Assembly (NCBI RefSeq): GCF_003751805.1
Contig: NZ_RKHQ01000001.1
Coordinates: 124,001-188,000 of the forward strand
Length of the DNA stretch: 64,000 bases
Direction of reading: 5' to 3'
From: Salana multivorans
GTDB taxonomy: Bacteria; Actinomycetota; Actinomycetes; Actinomycetales; Beutenbergiaceae
A program made the translations under genes and the position numbers. How positions within the stretch are numbered: position 1 is the stretch's first letter; every line of letters begins with the position of its first letter. The notes under the pieces are model-generated. The model did no database searches. It was not told the DNA's origin and was given only the letters and a program-made list of their open reading frames with translations. Below, piece by piece: positions 22,511 to 31,968 of this stretch.

Positions 22511-24967
22511 ATGAAGTACGGCTACTTCGACACGGCCGCCGACGAGTACGTCGTCACCCGCCCCGACGTCCCCGCGTCGTGGACGAACTACCTGGGCACG
22601 AAGGACTTCGCGACCGTCATCGCCCACCACGGCGGCGCGTACTCCTACTACCGCTCGCCGCAGACGGGCCGGATCACGCGGTTCCGGCCCAACGGCGTCC
22701 CGATGGACGGACCGGGCCACTACGTCTACCTGCGCGACGACGCCGACGGCGACTTCTGGTCGGTGTCCTGGCAGCCGGTCGGCAAGCCGTTCGTCGTCGA
22801 CGACGAGGACGGCCCCTCCGACCCGACGGGCGCGACCGACCCGACGGATGCACGAGCGCGCTACACCGCGGCGCACGGCCTCGGCTACACGCGGTTCTCC
22901 TGCGACTACCGCGGCATCGAGGCGTCGCAGACCGTGTTCGTCCCGCTGGAGGACGACGTCGAGGTGTGGGACGTCCACGTCCGGAACACGAGCGACGTCG
23001 AGCGCCGCCTCACGCTCGGCACCTACCTCGAGTTCTCCTTCCACACGATCACGATCGACAACCAGAACCTCCAGATGTCGCTGTACGCGTCGGGGTCGGA
23101 CTACGCCGACGGCATCATCGAGTACGACTTCCACTACGAGCCGTGGACGTTCCACTTCTTCACGTCCTCGCGCGAGCCGTCGAGCTACGACTGCTCCCGC
23201 GACGCCTTCATCGGCCCCTACCGCACCGAGCGCAACCCCCTCGCGATCGAGCGCGGGCACGGCTCGGGCTCCTCCGGGACGACGCAGAACTCCTGCGGCT
23301 CGCTGTTCCACGAGCTCGTGCTGGCCCCCGGCGAGAGCGTGCGCCTCGCGTTCGTGCTCGGCTACGGCTCGCGCGACGGAGCCGGTCGCGCGATGCGCGC
23401 GAAGTACGCGGACCCGGCAACGGTCGACGCCGAGCTCGCCGCGCTGCGTGCCCACTGGGCGGACAAGCAGTCCCGGCTGCGGATCACGACGCCGCACGAG
23501 GGCATGGACACGATGATCAACACCTGGACGCTGCTCCAGGCCGAGACGTGCGTCCAGTGGTCGCGGTTCGCCTCGTTCGTCGAGGTCGGCGGGCGGGTCG
23601 GGCTCGGCTACCGGGACACGGCGCAGGACGTCATGAGCGTCCCCCACTCCAACCCGGTGAAGACCCGCTCGCGGATCCTCGAGCTGCTGCGCGCCCAGAC
23701 CGAGGCGGGCTACGGGCTGCACCTGTTCGAGCCGGCCGTCTTCGACCCCGACCACGTGCCGCTGCCGGACGTGCCGTCGCCGACGATCGTTCCGCGCCCC
23801 GACCCGGCCTCGCTCATCCACGGGCTCGAGGACACGTGCTCGGACGACCACCTGTGGCTCGTCCCGTCCGTCGTCGCCTACGTGGCGGAGACGGGTGACG
23901 TCGACCTCCTCGGGCTCGAGGTGCCGTTCGCCGAGGGGACACCAGCGACGGTGTACGAGCACCTGCGTCGCGCACTGGAGTTCTCCGCGGAGCACGTGGG
24001 GGCGAACGGGGTGGCGCTCGGGCTGCGGGCCGACTGGAACGACTGCCTCAACCTCGGGGGCGGGGAGAGCTCGCTCGTCACGTTCCTGCACGCGTGGGCG
24101 ATCGGCGCGTTCCTCGAAGTGGCCCGGTTCCTCGGGCGGGAGGACGACGTGGCCCGCTGGTCGGCCGAGCGCGACCGGATCGCACGCGTCACCGAGGAGC
24201 TGTGGGACGGACGCTGGTGGCTGCGCGGGTTCACCCGCGACGGCGTCACCATCGGCTCGGCCGCGAACGCGGAGGGGAAGATCTTCCTCGAGCACCAGGC
24301 GTGGCCGATCATCGCCGGGATCGCCTCGCGCGAGCGGGGCGAGGAGGCGATGGACGCCGTGGCCGAGCTGCTCGGCTCGGAGTGGGGCTCGCACCTGAGC
24401 TGGCCGGCGTTCCGGACCGTCGACGACACGGTCGGCTTCATCACCCGGGTCTACCCCGGCGTCAAGGAGAACGCGGCGATCTTCTCCCACCCGAACGCCT
24501 GGCCGATCGTCGCCGAGGCGCTGCTCGGGCGCGGGGACCGCGCCGTCGAGCTCTACGACGCGATCCTCCCCTACCGGCAGAACGACCGGATCGAGACCCG
24601 GTACGTCGAGCCGTACGCCTACACGCAGTTCGTCTACGGACGAGACCACGCGCTCCACGGGCGGGGGCAGAACCCCTGGCTGACCGGGACGGCCGGATGG
24701 ATGTACACGGCCGTCACGAAGTACGTCCTCGGCGTGCGCCCGGGGCTCGACGGGCTGACCGTCGACCCGGCCATCCCCGCGGCGTGGCCCGGCTTCTCGA
24801 TGCGCCGGGAGTGGCGGGGCGCCGTCTACGACATCGCGGTGACCAACGTCGGCTCCGGGCACGGGGTGCGCTCGGTGCTGCTCGACGGCGTCGAGCACCC
24901 GGCGGACGAGCCGATCCCCGCGGCACCGGCCGGGTCGGCCGTGCGGGTCGAGGTCACCGTCGGCTGA
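22511..24967 (+). CDS. GH94 cellobiose phosphorylase
   Basis: An 818-residue GH94 enzyme, close to the 822 residues of Cellulomonas cellobiose phosphorylases. It phosphorolyses cellobiose to glucose-1-phosphate and glucose in the cytoplasm. Visible are the N-terminal LGTKDFATVIAHHGGAYSYY, the GHYVYLRDD and FWSVSWQPV strands, the linker, and the (alpha/alpha)6 barrel with the catalytic-acid region RADWNDCLN (506-514). TGTAGWMYTAVTKYVLG comes near the C-terminus. There is no signal peptide. AGGAG stands 6 nt before the ATG. It is in an operon with the mutase fusion. Cellodextrin specificity cannot be excluded, and no transporter is adjacent. Confidence 0.94.
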   Translation: MKYGYFDTAADEYVVTRPDVPASWTNYLGTKDFATVIAHHGGAYSYYRSPQTGRITRFRPNGVPMDGPGHYVYLRDDADGDFWSVSWQPVGKPFVVDDEDGPSDPTGATDPTDARARYTAAHGLGYTRFSCDYRGIEASQTVFVPLEDDVEVWDVHVRNTSDVERRLTLGTYLEFSFHTITIDNQNLQMSLYASGSDYADGIIEYDFHYEPWTFHFFTSSREPSSYDCSRDAFIGPYRTERNPLAIERGHGSGSSGTTQNSCGSLFHELVLAPGESVRLAFVLGYGSRDGAGRAMRAKYADPATVDAELAALRAHWADKQSRLRITTPHEGMDTMINTWTLLQAETCVQWSRFASFVEVGGRVGLGYRDTAQDVMSVPHSNPVKTRSRILELLRAQTEAGYGLHLFEPAVFDPDHVPLPDVPSPTIVPRPDPASLIHGLEDTCSDDHLWLVPSVVAYVAETGDVDLLGLEVPFAEGTPATVYEHLRRALEFSAEHVGANGVALGLRADWNDCLNLGGGESSLVTFLHAWAIGAFLEVARFLGREDDVARWSAERDRIARVTEELWDGRWWLRGFTRDGVTIGSAANAEGKIFLEHQAWPIIAGIASRERGEEAMDAVAELLGSEWGSHLSWPAFRTVDDTVGFITRVYPGVKENAAIFSHPNAWPIVAEALLGRGDRAVELYDAILPYRQNDRIETRYVEPYAYTQFVYGRDHALHGRGQNPWLTGTAGWMYTAVTKYVLGVRPGLDGLTVDPAIPAAWPGFSMRREWRGAVYDIAVTNVGSGHGVRSVLLDGVEHPADEPIPAAPAGSAVRVEVTVG

Positions 24968-25004
24968 CCCCCGCGGCCGGCGTCGGCGATCGCGGCGCGA
25001 GCTC

Positions 25005-25044
25005 GGCGACGGGGTGGGGATGCGGGCATCCCCACCCCGTCGCC
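25005..25044. terminator. Bidirectional hairpin terminator between convergent genes
   Basis: A perfect 18-bp stem, ggcgacggggtggggatg (25005-25022) and its complement (25027-25044), with a 4-nt loop. It lies 37 bp after the phosphorylase stop and 9 bp after the stop of the surface-protein gene, so it can serve both. Confidence 0.8.
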
Positions 25045-25053
25045 CCGCTCGGG

Positions 25054-28000
25054 TCAGGCCGACCGTCGGCGCGCCACCAGGGCGATCCCGCCCGCCGTCA
25101 GGAGCACGACCGCGACGATCCCGACGGGCAGGACCGGACCGGCGCCCGTGTCGGGGTGCCGCGGCGTCGCGGACGCCGGCGTCGTCGACGCCGGGGTCTC
25201 CGTGATCGTGTTGGTCACGGTGACGCCGACCGGCTCCCCACCGCCAGCGATCGTCACGGTCTCGGCCGACAGCTCCGGGGTCTGCCAGGTGCCACCGCTC
25301 ACGGCCACGGGAGCGAGCTCCTCCAGCGTGAGCCGGGCCCCGACGGGGAGCTGACCGCTCACGACGACCGTGCCGTCACCCGGGAGCACCAGGGTGCCCT
25401 CGCCCGCCGCGTAGCCGACACCGGCCGGGTAGCGGTAGGCGAGCGTGAAGGTCGCCGTCGCCGGGACGAGCGCCCTGCCCGAGCCCTCGATCACCTTCGA
25501 CGCCGAGAACGGCGCCGTGAGGAGCTCCGCCGAGTTGGTCACCGTGACCGGGACGACCTCGCCCGTCGCGATCGTCACGTCCTCGCTCGACCACGCGTTC
25601 GTCCAGCCCACCGCCGGCTGGTCGGCCGGCGCGTCCTCCGTGTACGTCACCGTCGAGCCGGCGGGCAGGACCGGGCTCGACCACGTCTCGCCGTCGGCCG
25701 CCTGCCAGGTGCCCTCCTGTGTGGAGTCGTCCGGCAGCACGGCCGTCCAGGTCCCGGTGAACGGGCCGACGTCGTACGTCGCGACGTCGTTCCACTCCAC
25801 CGCCTTGGTGATCGAGAACTGGCCGAGGTTGAGGTCGTTCGTCACGGTCGACGCGGCCGTCCGGCCGTTGACGATCGTCACCCGGTCGCTCGTCCAGACC
25901 GGCGTCCAGGTGCGGCTCTCGTTCTCCGTGAGCACCACCTCGGCGCCGGCGGGCAGCATCGGGCTCGTCCAGGTCCCGTCCGCCTCGGCGGACCACTGGC
26001 CGGACGCGATCCGCTCGCCGCCCAGCGTGGCGACCCAGGTCCCGGCGTAGGTGCTGGCCCGGAGCTGCTGCTGCCCCTTCCAGTCGATCTTCTTCGTGAC
26101 CGAGAACCGACCGGCGTCGCGGGAGTTGGTCACGGTGGCGACGACGGCCTCCCCCGGCGCGACGGTCACGCTGTCCGCGGACCAGGCGGCCGTCCAGCCG
26201 GTGGCCTGGTCCTCGGTGTAGGTCACGACGGAACCGACCGGGAGGTCCGGGCTCGTCCAGGTCGAGCCGGCCTCGGCCGACCAGTCCCCGGAGCCGACGA
26301 CGTCCTCACCGACCGTCGCCCGCCACGTGCCGGTGAACGCTCCGGTCTCGGCCGGGTCCAGCCCGTTCCACTCGACCTGCTTGGCGATGGAGAACCGCCC
26401 GAGCTGGAGCGTGTTCGTCACCTCGGGGCAGGTGCGGCGGCCCTGCGGGACGTAGATCACCTGCTCGTCGTTCCAGGACGACGTCCAGCCGGGCGTCGCG
26501 TCCTCGCTCAGCGTCACCCTGGCCCCCGCCGGGAGCTTCGTCGGGCTCACCCAGCGCCAGCCGTTCTCCGCATCGACCGACCAGGTCCCGCTCGCGATCG
26601 ACGTCCCGTCGAGCTCGGCGACCCAGGTCCCGGTGAACGTGATGTCCCACGGCGTGACACCGCTCCAGTCGACGACCTTCTTCACCTCGAACCAGCCGAC
26701 CCTGAGCGTGTTCGTCACCGTGGCGGCGACGTTCCCGCCGCCCTCGATCGTGAGGGTGGAGCGATCCCAGGTCGGCGTCCACAGGTTCGTGTTCGCCTCC
26801 TCGGCGAGCGTCACGACGCTGCCGGTCGGCAGCGCCTCGCTCGTCCAGGTCTGGCCGGCCGCGACCGTCCAGGCGCCGCTGCGCGTGGAGTTGTCGGGCA
26901 GGGTCGCGGACCAGGTGCCGGAGAAGTCACCGACCGGGTACGCGTCGGCGCCGTTCCAGTCGATCGCCTTGGTCACGGAGAAGGTGCCCCGCTCGGAGCC
27001 GGAGGCGCCGCCGCCGACCGCGAACTTCGTGACCTCGACCCCGGTCTCCCATGACTCCTCGGGGAAGGAGGACGTGATCGTCGCGCGGTCCTCCCACGGG
27101 CCCTCGCCGGTGAAGGTCATGTCGAGCCGGAGCAGGAAGAAGACGCTGCCGATCTCCGCGGGGTCGCCCTGGGTGGTGACGCGCCACGCGTGCTCGGCGC
27201 CGTCGACGGGGGTTGCCGTCGCGGGGATGTGCTGACCGGTCTGGCACTCGCCGCCGCCGGCCGGCAGGGTGCCCGGCTCGCCCCACGTGTTGACGCAGTT
27301 GTAGGCGAAGACGTCGGCGACGCCGACGATCGACTGGTTCGGGCTGATGAGCACGTCCTCGATGACGAGATCCGCGTACCGCTCGACCTCGAGGACCGGC
27401 GTCCCGATGGTGACGCTCCCCGTCCCGTCGCCGTAGTCGCCGCCCCACTTGCTCGCCCCGGTGTCCGGCTGCCCGCACACGTCGGGGCACTCCTGGCCCG
27501 TCACCGGGGGCTGCGGCACCGTCGTGCCGTTGACGGTCACGCGGATCGGCACCTGCTCACCGCGGTCGAACGAGGAGTTGATCTGCGCCCGGACCCAGCC
27601 GTTCGCCGTGACGTCCGCGTGCGTCTCGGCGTAGTCGGTGAGCGTGAACGTCAGCGTCCTGGCGTCCCTGTCGACGACCATGACGGCGACCGTGTCCGCC
27701 CGGCGGGTCTCCGACGCGCTGCCGTCGGCGTTGAGGTAGCGGGTGACGTCCTGCAGCCCGTCGAACCTCGTCGGGTCGAGCGCGACGACGGCCTGGCAGC
27801 CCTCCGCCATGCCGTCGAGGTCGGTGAGCGCGACGTCGAACTGGAAGGTCTCCCACGCGGTGACCGTGCTGCCGCCGCTCGACGTGGTGTAGGTGACCTC
27901 GACGTCGTCGGCCGAGATGACGCCGCCGACACAGCCGTCGGGGGCGGCCTGCGCGACCGGCGCGAGGGGGCCGACGACCATCATGGCCAGGGCGAGGGCG

Positions 28001-28089
28001 AGGGTCAGCAGCACCGCGACGACGGCGCGGCGGCGGGGAGCGACGGCTCCCGGATCGGCCGGGTCGGCGGCCAGGGACGAGTGGGACAT
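25054..28089 (-). CDS. Repeat-containing cell-wall surface protein with sortase-type C-terminus
   Basis: 1011 residues. A signal peptide (RRR, hydrophobic core, AQA cleavage near 46-49) leads into an N-terminal region of about 320 residues resembling extracellular adhesin folds. Six tandem domains of 96-105 residues follow (about 368-961). The first five begin xFSVTKxIDWNG-like, contain GTWxAxL and end VTVTNT; the sixth diverges. They resemble the DUF5979-type Ig-like repeats of actinobacterial surface proteins. The C-terminus has HPDTG (978-982), a hydrophobic helix and RRRSA, a sortase signal with His in place of Leu. AGGAGG precedes the ATG at 28089. The ligand is unknown. Confidence 0.88.
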   Translation of the reverse strand: MSHSSLAADPADPGAVAPRRRAVVAVLLTLALALAMMVVGPLAPVAQAAPDGCVGGVISADDVEVTYTTSSGGSTVTAWETFQFDVALTDLDGMAEGCQAVVALDPTRFDGLQDVTRYLNADGSASETRRADTVAVMVVDRDARTLTFTLTDYAETHADVTANGWVRAQINSSFDRGEQVPIRVTVNGTTVPQPPVTGQECPDVCGQPDTGASKWGGDYGDGTGSVTIGTPVLEVERYADLVIEDVLISPNQSIVGVADVFAYNCVNTWGEPGTLPAGGGECQTGQHIPATATPVDGAEHAWRVTTQGDPAEIGSVFFLLRLDMTFTGEGPWEDRATITSSFPEESWETGVEVTKFAVGGGASGSERGTFSVTKAIDWNGADAYPVGDFSGTWSATLPDNSTRSGAWTVAAGQTWTSEALPTGSVVTLAEEANTNLWTPTWDRSTLTIEGGGNVAATVTNTLRVGWFEVKKVVDWSGVTPWDITFTGTWVAELDGTSIASGTWSVDAENGWRWVSPTKLPAGARVTLSEDATPGWTSSWNDEQVIYVPQGRRTCPEVTNTLQLGRFSIAKQVEWNGLDPAETGAFTGTWRATVGEDVVGSGDWSAEAGSTWTSPDLPVGSVVTYTEDQATGWTAAWSADSVTVAPGEAVVATVTNSRDAGRFSVTKKIDWKGQQQLRASTYAGTWVATLGGERIASGQWSAEADGTWTSPMLPAGAEVVLTENESRTWTPVWTSDRVTIVNGRTAASTVTNDLNLGQFSITKAVEWNDVATYDVGPFTGTWTAVLPDDSTQEGTWQAADGETWSSPVLPAGSTVTYTEDAPADQPAVGWTNAWSSEDVTIATGEVVPVTVTNSAELLTAPFSASKVIEGSGRALVPATATFTLAYRYPAGVGYAAGEGTLVLPGDGTVVVSGQLPVGARLTLEELAPVAVSGGTWQTPELSAETVTIAGGGEPVGVTVTNTITETPASTTPASATPRHPDTGAGPVLPVGIVAVVLLTAGGIALVARRRSA

Positions 28090-28205
28090 GGGGTGCCTCC
28101 TGCGGCGTGAGAAGCCCGGGGGCGGGTGCCCTCACGGCACAGCACACAGACGTCCCCCAGACGCTTCGACGGTACCCATGAGACGCATTGGGCCCGAAGG
28201 AGAGG

Positions 28206-28221
28206 CTTGATCCGGGTCAAG
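28206..28221. promoter_or_regulatory. CRP/FNR-like palindrome upstream of the surface-protein gene
   Basis: CTTGATCCGGGTCAAG matches the TTGAT-N4-ATCAA pattern of FNR-type regulators in 9 of 10 positions. It lies 117 bp upstream of the surface-protein start, within an otherwise featureless 295-bp gap (28090-28384). On the minus strand its TTGACC could also be a -35 box, though I see no matching -10. The gap also contains the tail of the ABC permease transcription unit's far side. Confidence 0.4.
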
Positions 28222-28384
28222 TTCGGTCTGGGGCGACCTGGGTGGTTTCCGTCGGCCGCCCGGGCGTGCCCGACCCGCGGGCAGGCGGACGGAGGCTGGT
28301 GGCCGCAGGCGGACGGGCGGCCGCCGACGGAGGCGGACGCGGACGCGGACGAGTGACGGGACCCCCGCGCCGGGCGGAGCCCGG

Positions 28385-29266
28385 TCAGTCCTGGAAGAGC
28401 GCGCGCAGCCGCTTGGTGGTGAAGAGCAGCCCGACCGCGATCATCACGACGTAGTAGCCGACGTGGACGAGCGTCATCGAGTCGGGCACGCCGAGCGTCA
28501 GCCCCCTGACCAGCTCGACGGCGTGCCACAGCGGCAGCACCTTGATGAGCCACTGGATCGCCTCGGGGTACACCGTGATCGGGTAGAACGTCGCCGAGAA
28601 CAGGAACATCGGCAGCATGACGAACGTGATCCAGTCCATCTGCTGGAACGTCTTCATGTAGCTCGTGATCGCCATGCCGACGCTGGCGAAGCCGAACGCG
28701 ATGAGCACGACCGCCGGCAGCGCCAGCACGGCGGTCCACGACCCGTTGAGACCCATCACCTGCATGACGATGAGGAAGCCGCCCGCGTACGCGACGCCGC
28801 GCAGCAGCGCGTAGGAGATCTCGCCCAGCGCGACGTCGAGCGGACCGAGCCGCGTCGTCAGCATCGTCTGGTAGAGCTTCGCGAACCGGAGCTTGAAGAA
28901 CACGTTCCAGGTCGAGTCGTAGACCGCGCCGTTCATCGCCGAGACCGCCAGGAGCGCCGGCGCGATGAACGCGGCGTACGGGACGGACTGGCCGTTGGGG
29001 AGCGTGACGTCGCCGATGAACGTGCCGAGCCCGAGCCCCATCGCGAGCAGGTAGAACACCGGCTCGAAGAAGCCCGAGACCACGACGGCCCAGTTCGACG
29101 TCTTGGTGGCGAGCAGCCCGCGCAGCAGGACGATCCGGGCGTTGCCGGAGTAGATCGCGCGGAGCCAGCGCGGGCCGCCGCGCATCGGCGGCGGCGTGGC
29201 GCCGGCGGGCGCGACCGGGGCGGTCACGACGGTCGGCGCCGTCGTCCGCGTCGTCGGGTCGCTCAT
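28385..29266 (-). CDS. ABC-2 type transporter permease (NodJ-like), second copy
   Basis: A 293-residue ABC-2 permease with six predicted helices and the family block SATFYPITVYPEAIQWLIKV, then LPLWHAVELVRG. It is last of a three-gene exporter operon (ATPase, permease, permease). Its ATG at 29266 overlaps the preceding stop by 4 bp. The N-terminal 30 residues are Thr/Pro/Ala-rich and cytoplasmic. The NodIJ/DrrAB-type arrangement suggests export of a drug, lipid or polysaccharide precursor. The substrate is unknown. Confidence 0.9.
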   Translation of the reverse strand: MSDPTTRTTAPTVVTAPVAPAGATPPPMRGGPRWLRAIYSGNARIVLLRGLLATKTSNWAVVVSGFFEPVFYLLAMGLGLGTFIGDVTLPNGQSVPYAAFIAPALLAVSAMNGAVYDSTWNVFFKLRFAKLYQTMLTTRLGPLDVALGEISYALLRGVAYAGGFLIVMQVMGLNGSWTAVLALPAVVLIAFGFASVGMAITSYMKTFQQMDWITFVMLPMFLFSATFYPITVYPEAIQWLIKVLPLWHAVELVRGLTLGVPDSMTLVHVGYYVVMIAVGLLFTTKRLRALFQD

Positions 29267-30192
29267 CGCAGCCGCCTCGTGAACACACGCCCGGCGACGT
29301 AGCCGGCGACGGCGGCGATGGCCACCAGCGCGAGCGCGTGCACCGCGAGCAGCCAGCCCGGCGTCGGGGCCCCGTACGTCGCCCACCGACCGAGCTGCGC
29401 CCCGTGCCACACCGGCGAGAGCCAGCCGATCGGGTGCAGCCAGACGGGCAGCGTGTCGAGGGGGTAGAACGTGCCGGAGAACAGGAACAGCGGCGTGAAG
29501 ATGAACCGCTGGACGAGCGCGAACTGGCCCTTGTCCTCGCGGATGCTCGACGCGTACGCGAGCAGCGGCAGCCCGAAGGCGAGACCGGCGAGCAGCCCGG
29601 CGAGGATCGAGAGCATGCCGAGCCCGGGCTGCGGGACCGCGCCGAAGACGACCATGAGCGCGTAGTAGGCCACCGAGACGAACAGCATCCGGCCGACCAC
29701 GGCGATGACGAGGCCGCTCACGATCTGCGGCGGGGACACCGGCGTCGCGGCGATGCCGAAGAACGTCTTGCGCCACTTGAACCCGCCCATGACGGGGTAG
29801 GTGAACTCCTCGGACGCCACCCCGATCGTCGCCGTGACGAGGAGCGCCGGCGCGACGAACGTCACGTAGCTCACGGGACCGGCCGCGCCGTCGGCGACGG
29901 AGACGGGGATGACCGCCGCCAGCCCGAGCCCGAGCCCGAGCAGGTAGAGCAGGGGTGAGCCGACGCCGCCGACGATGATCGTCCAGCCGTACGCCTTCAT
30001 CGAGAGCAGGAAGGCCTCGGCGTTGTACCAGCCGCCGAGCCGGCGGGGCTTGCGGGCGCCAGCGAGCGCCGCCTCGCGGCGCTCGTCGAGGCTGGCGCCG
30101 ACCGGGATGGCGTTGACGCGGATCGCCGCCGCGTCGGCGTAGCGGGAGGTGTTGACGGTGGCGACGCCGTCGGCGGGGGCCGACTCACTCAA
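29263..30192 (-). CDS. ABC-2 type transporter permease (NodJ-like), first copy
   Basis: A 309-residue ABC-2 permease homologous to its downstream neighbour (SGTFYPLDTLPVWLHPIGWL, then SPVWHGAQL). It has about 60 cytoplasmic residues and then six helices. The two permeases probably pair as a heterodimer. It overlaps the ATPase gene by 8 bp and the second permease by 4 bp, so the three are translationally coupled. Confidence 0.9.
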   Translation of the reverse strand: MSESAPADGVATVNTSRYADAAAIRVNAIPVGASLDERREAALAGARKPRRLGGWYNAEAFLLSMKAYGWTIIVGGVGSPLLYLLGLGLGLAAVIPVSVADGAAGPVSYVTFVAPALLVTATIGVASEEFTYPVMGGFKWRKTFFGIAATPVSPPQIVSGLVIAVVGRMLFVSVAYYALMVVFGAVPQPGLGMLSILAGLLAGLAFGLPLLAYASSIREDKGQFALVQRFIFTPLFLFSGTFYPLDTLPVWLHPIGWLSPVWHGAQLGRWATYGAPTPGWLLAVHALALVAIAAVAGYVAGRVFTRRLR

Positions 30193-31120
30193 CGAGGGAC
30201 CTCCCCGTCAGGCGCAGGAACACGTCCTCGAGGCTGGAGCGGCGCACGAGCGACGTCGTCGGACGCAGCCCGCGCTCGATGACGCGCTCCAGCGCGCTCT
30301 CGCCGTCGGCCGTGTAGACGAGCAGGCGGTCGGGCAGCACCTCGACGCGCTCGGCGAGCGCCCCGATCGCCGCCACGTCGTCGGCGACGGCGGCGTTGCG
30401 GTCGGAGCCGAACCGGACCTCGAGCACCTCGCGCGAGGAGTAGCGGCGGATCAGCTCGGCGGGCGACCCCTCGGCCATGATCGTGCCGTGGTCGACGACG
30501 ATGAGGCGGTCGCAGAGCTGCTCGGCCTCGTCCATGTAGTGCGTCGTGATGACGAGCGTCGTCCCCTGCTCCTTGAGCCGGAACAGGCGGTCCCACAGCA
30601 CGTGCCGCGCCTGCGGGTCGAGGCCCGTCGTCGGCTCGTCGAGCATGAAGATCTGCGGGGTGTTCATGAGACCGCGGGCGATCGTGAGGCGGCGCTTCAT
30701 GCCGCCGGACAGGTCGTCGGCCTTGGCGCCGGCCTTCTCCTCGAGCTGCGCGAACGCGAGCAGCTCGTCGGCCCGCTGGCGACACACGGCCCGGGGCAGC
30801 CCGAAGAAGCGGCCGTAGATGACGAGGTTGTCGCGCGCGGTCAGCTCGGTGTCGAGGTTGTCCTCCTGCGGCACGACGCCGAGCTGCGAGCGGATCTCGG
30901 GTCCGTAGTCCTCGGGGTCGAGCCCGAGGACGCTGAGCTCACCGCTCGTGCGCCGGGAGACCGCGCTGATCATCCGCATGGTCGTCGACTTGCCCGCGCC
31001 GTTGGGGCCGAGCAGGCCGAAGGCCTCGCCAGCGGTGACCTCGAAGTCGATGCCATCGACGGCCGTGAAGTCGCCGTAGCGCTTCGTCAGGGAGCTGGCG
31101 GTGATCACGGGGGTCGGCAC
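30185..31120 (-). CDS. ABC transporter ATP-binding protein (NodI/DrrA-like)
   Basis: A 311-residue ATPase with Walker A GPNGAGKST, Q-loop (VVPQEDNLD), signature LSGGMKRRL, Walker B IFMLDEPT and switch His (TTHYMDEAE). An 80-residue C-terminal extension is typical of DRA-family exporters. The GTG at 31120 precedes VPTPVITASSLTKRYG. GGAGGG lies about 15 nt upstream, too far to be certain. The frame continuing to 32161 is a shadow of nagB. The gene begins 57 bp after nagB on the same strand, so it may be read from the nag promoter or from its own. Confidence 0.92.
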   Translation of the reverse strand: MPTPVITASSLTKRYGDFTAVDGIDFEVTAGEAFGLLGPNGAGKSTTMRMISAVSRRTSGELSVLGLDPEDYGPEIRSQLGVVPQEDNLDTELTARDNLVIYGRFFGLPRAVCRQRADELLAFAQLEEKAGAKADDLSGGMKRRLTIARGLMNTPQIFMLDEPTTGLDPQARHVLWDRLFRLKEQGTTLVITTHYMDEAEQLCDRLIVVDHGTIMAEGSPAELIRRYSSREVLEVRFGSDRNAAVADDVAAIGALAERVEVLPDRLLVYTADGESALERVIERGLRPTTSLVRRSSLEDVFLRLTGRSLVE

Positions 31121-31176
31121 GTTGACCGAGGCTACCCTCCGGGACACGGCAGACGTCCAGCGCTTATCGCCGGCGG

Positions 31177-31968
31177 CTACCTGGACGACGCGGCGAGGTC
31201 GTCTCGGTGGTCCCAGGCGAACCGGTAGTACTCGGAGCCCGTCAGCCGGCTGGCCGCCGCCTCGTCGGCGACGACGAGCACGCTCGGGTGGAGCTGGATG
31301 ATCGAGCCCGGCAGCACCGCCGAGACCGGGCCCTCGACGGCGCCGGCGAGCGCCTCGGCCTTGGCCTCGCCCCAGGCGAGCAGCACGAGGCGGCGCGCGC
31401 GCAGGATCGTGCCGAGGCCCTGCGTCACGCAGTGGACGGGGACGTCGTCGATCGAGCCGCCGAAGAACCGCGCGTTGTCCTCGCGGGTGTGCGGGTGGAG
31501 CGTCTTGATCCGGGTGAGCGAGGCGAGCGACGAGCCCGGCTCGTTGAACCCGACGTGGCCGTTGCGACCGATCCCGAGCACCTGGACGTCGACGCCGCCG
31601 GCGGCGAGGATCGCCCGCTCGTACGCGGCGCCGGCCGTCGTCGGGTCCTGCCCCGCCTCGAGCGGCACGTGGACGCGGGCGCGGTCCATGCCCAGGCGGT
31701 CGACGACCTCCCGGTCGATGACGCAGCGGTAGGACTCGGGGTGCCCGGGGGCGATGCCGACGTACTCGTCCAGCGCGAAGCCCGTCGTGCGGGAGAGGTC
31801 GAGGCCCTCCTCGCGCATGGCGGCGAGCGCGTCCCAGGTCGTCAGCGGCGTCGACCCGGTCGCGAGTCCCAGCACCGCCTCGGGGTTGCGGGTGACGATG
31901 GCGGCGATGTCGCGGGCGGCGACGGCACCGCCGGCGACGGCGTCGGGGACGATGGCGATCTCGGCCAT
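31177..31968 (-). CDS. nagB: Glucosamine-6-phosphate deaminase
   Basis: A 263-residue NagB, which converts glucosamine-6-phosphate to fructose-6-phosphate and ammonia. It shows LGLATGSTPLTTW, the catalytic Asp region FALDEYVGI and GIGRNGHVGFNEPGSS. AGGAAG stands 6 nt before the ATG. It follows nagA by 90 bp and ends the GH20-nagA-nagB catabolic run. Confidence 0.95.
   Translation of the reverse strand: MAEIAIVPDAVAGGAVAARDIAAIVTRNPEAVLGLATGSTPLTTWDALAAMREEGLDLSRTTGFALDEYVGIAPGHPESYRCVIDREVVDRLGMDRARVHVPLEAGQDPTTAGAAYERAILAAGGVDVQVLGIGRNGHVGFNEPGSSLASLTRIKTLHPHTREDNARFFGGSIDDVPVHCVTQGLGTILRARRLVLLAWGEAKAEALAGAVEGPVSAVLPGSIIQLHPSVLVVADEAAASRLTGSEYYRFAWDHRDDLAASSR

Noticed and set aside
20201-24898. 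1565-codon open frame on the minus strand
   Set aside because: It lies antisense to the fusion gene and the GH94 gene, whose motifs are intact. High GC makes such long antisense frames common. Its translation is low-complexity Arg/Val/Asp without recognisable domains.
28385-31120. Idea that the ABC operon imports GlcNAc sugars
   Set aside because: Its permeases are ABC-2 export-type and no substrate-binding protein is present.
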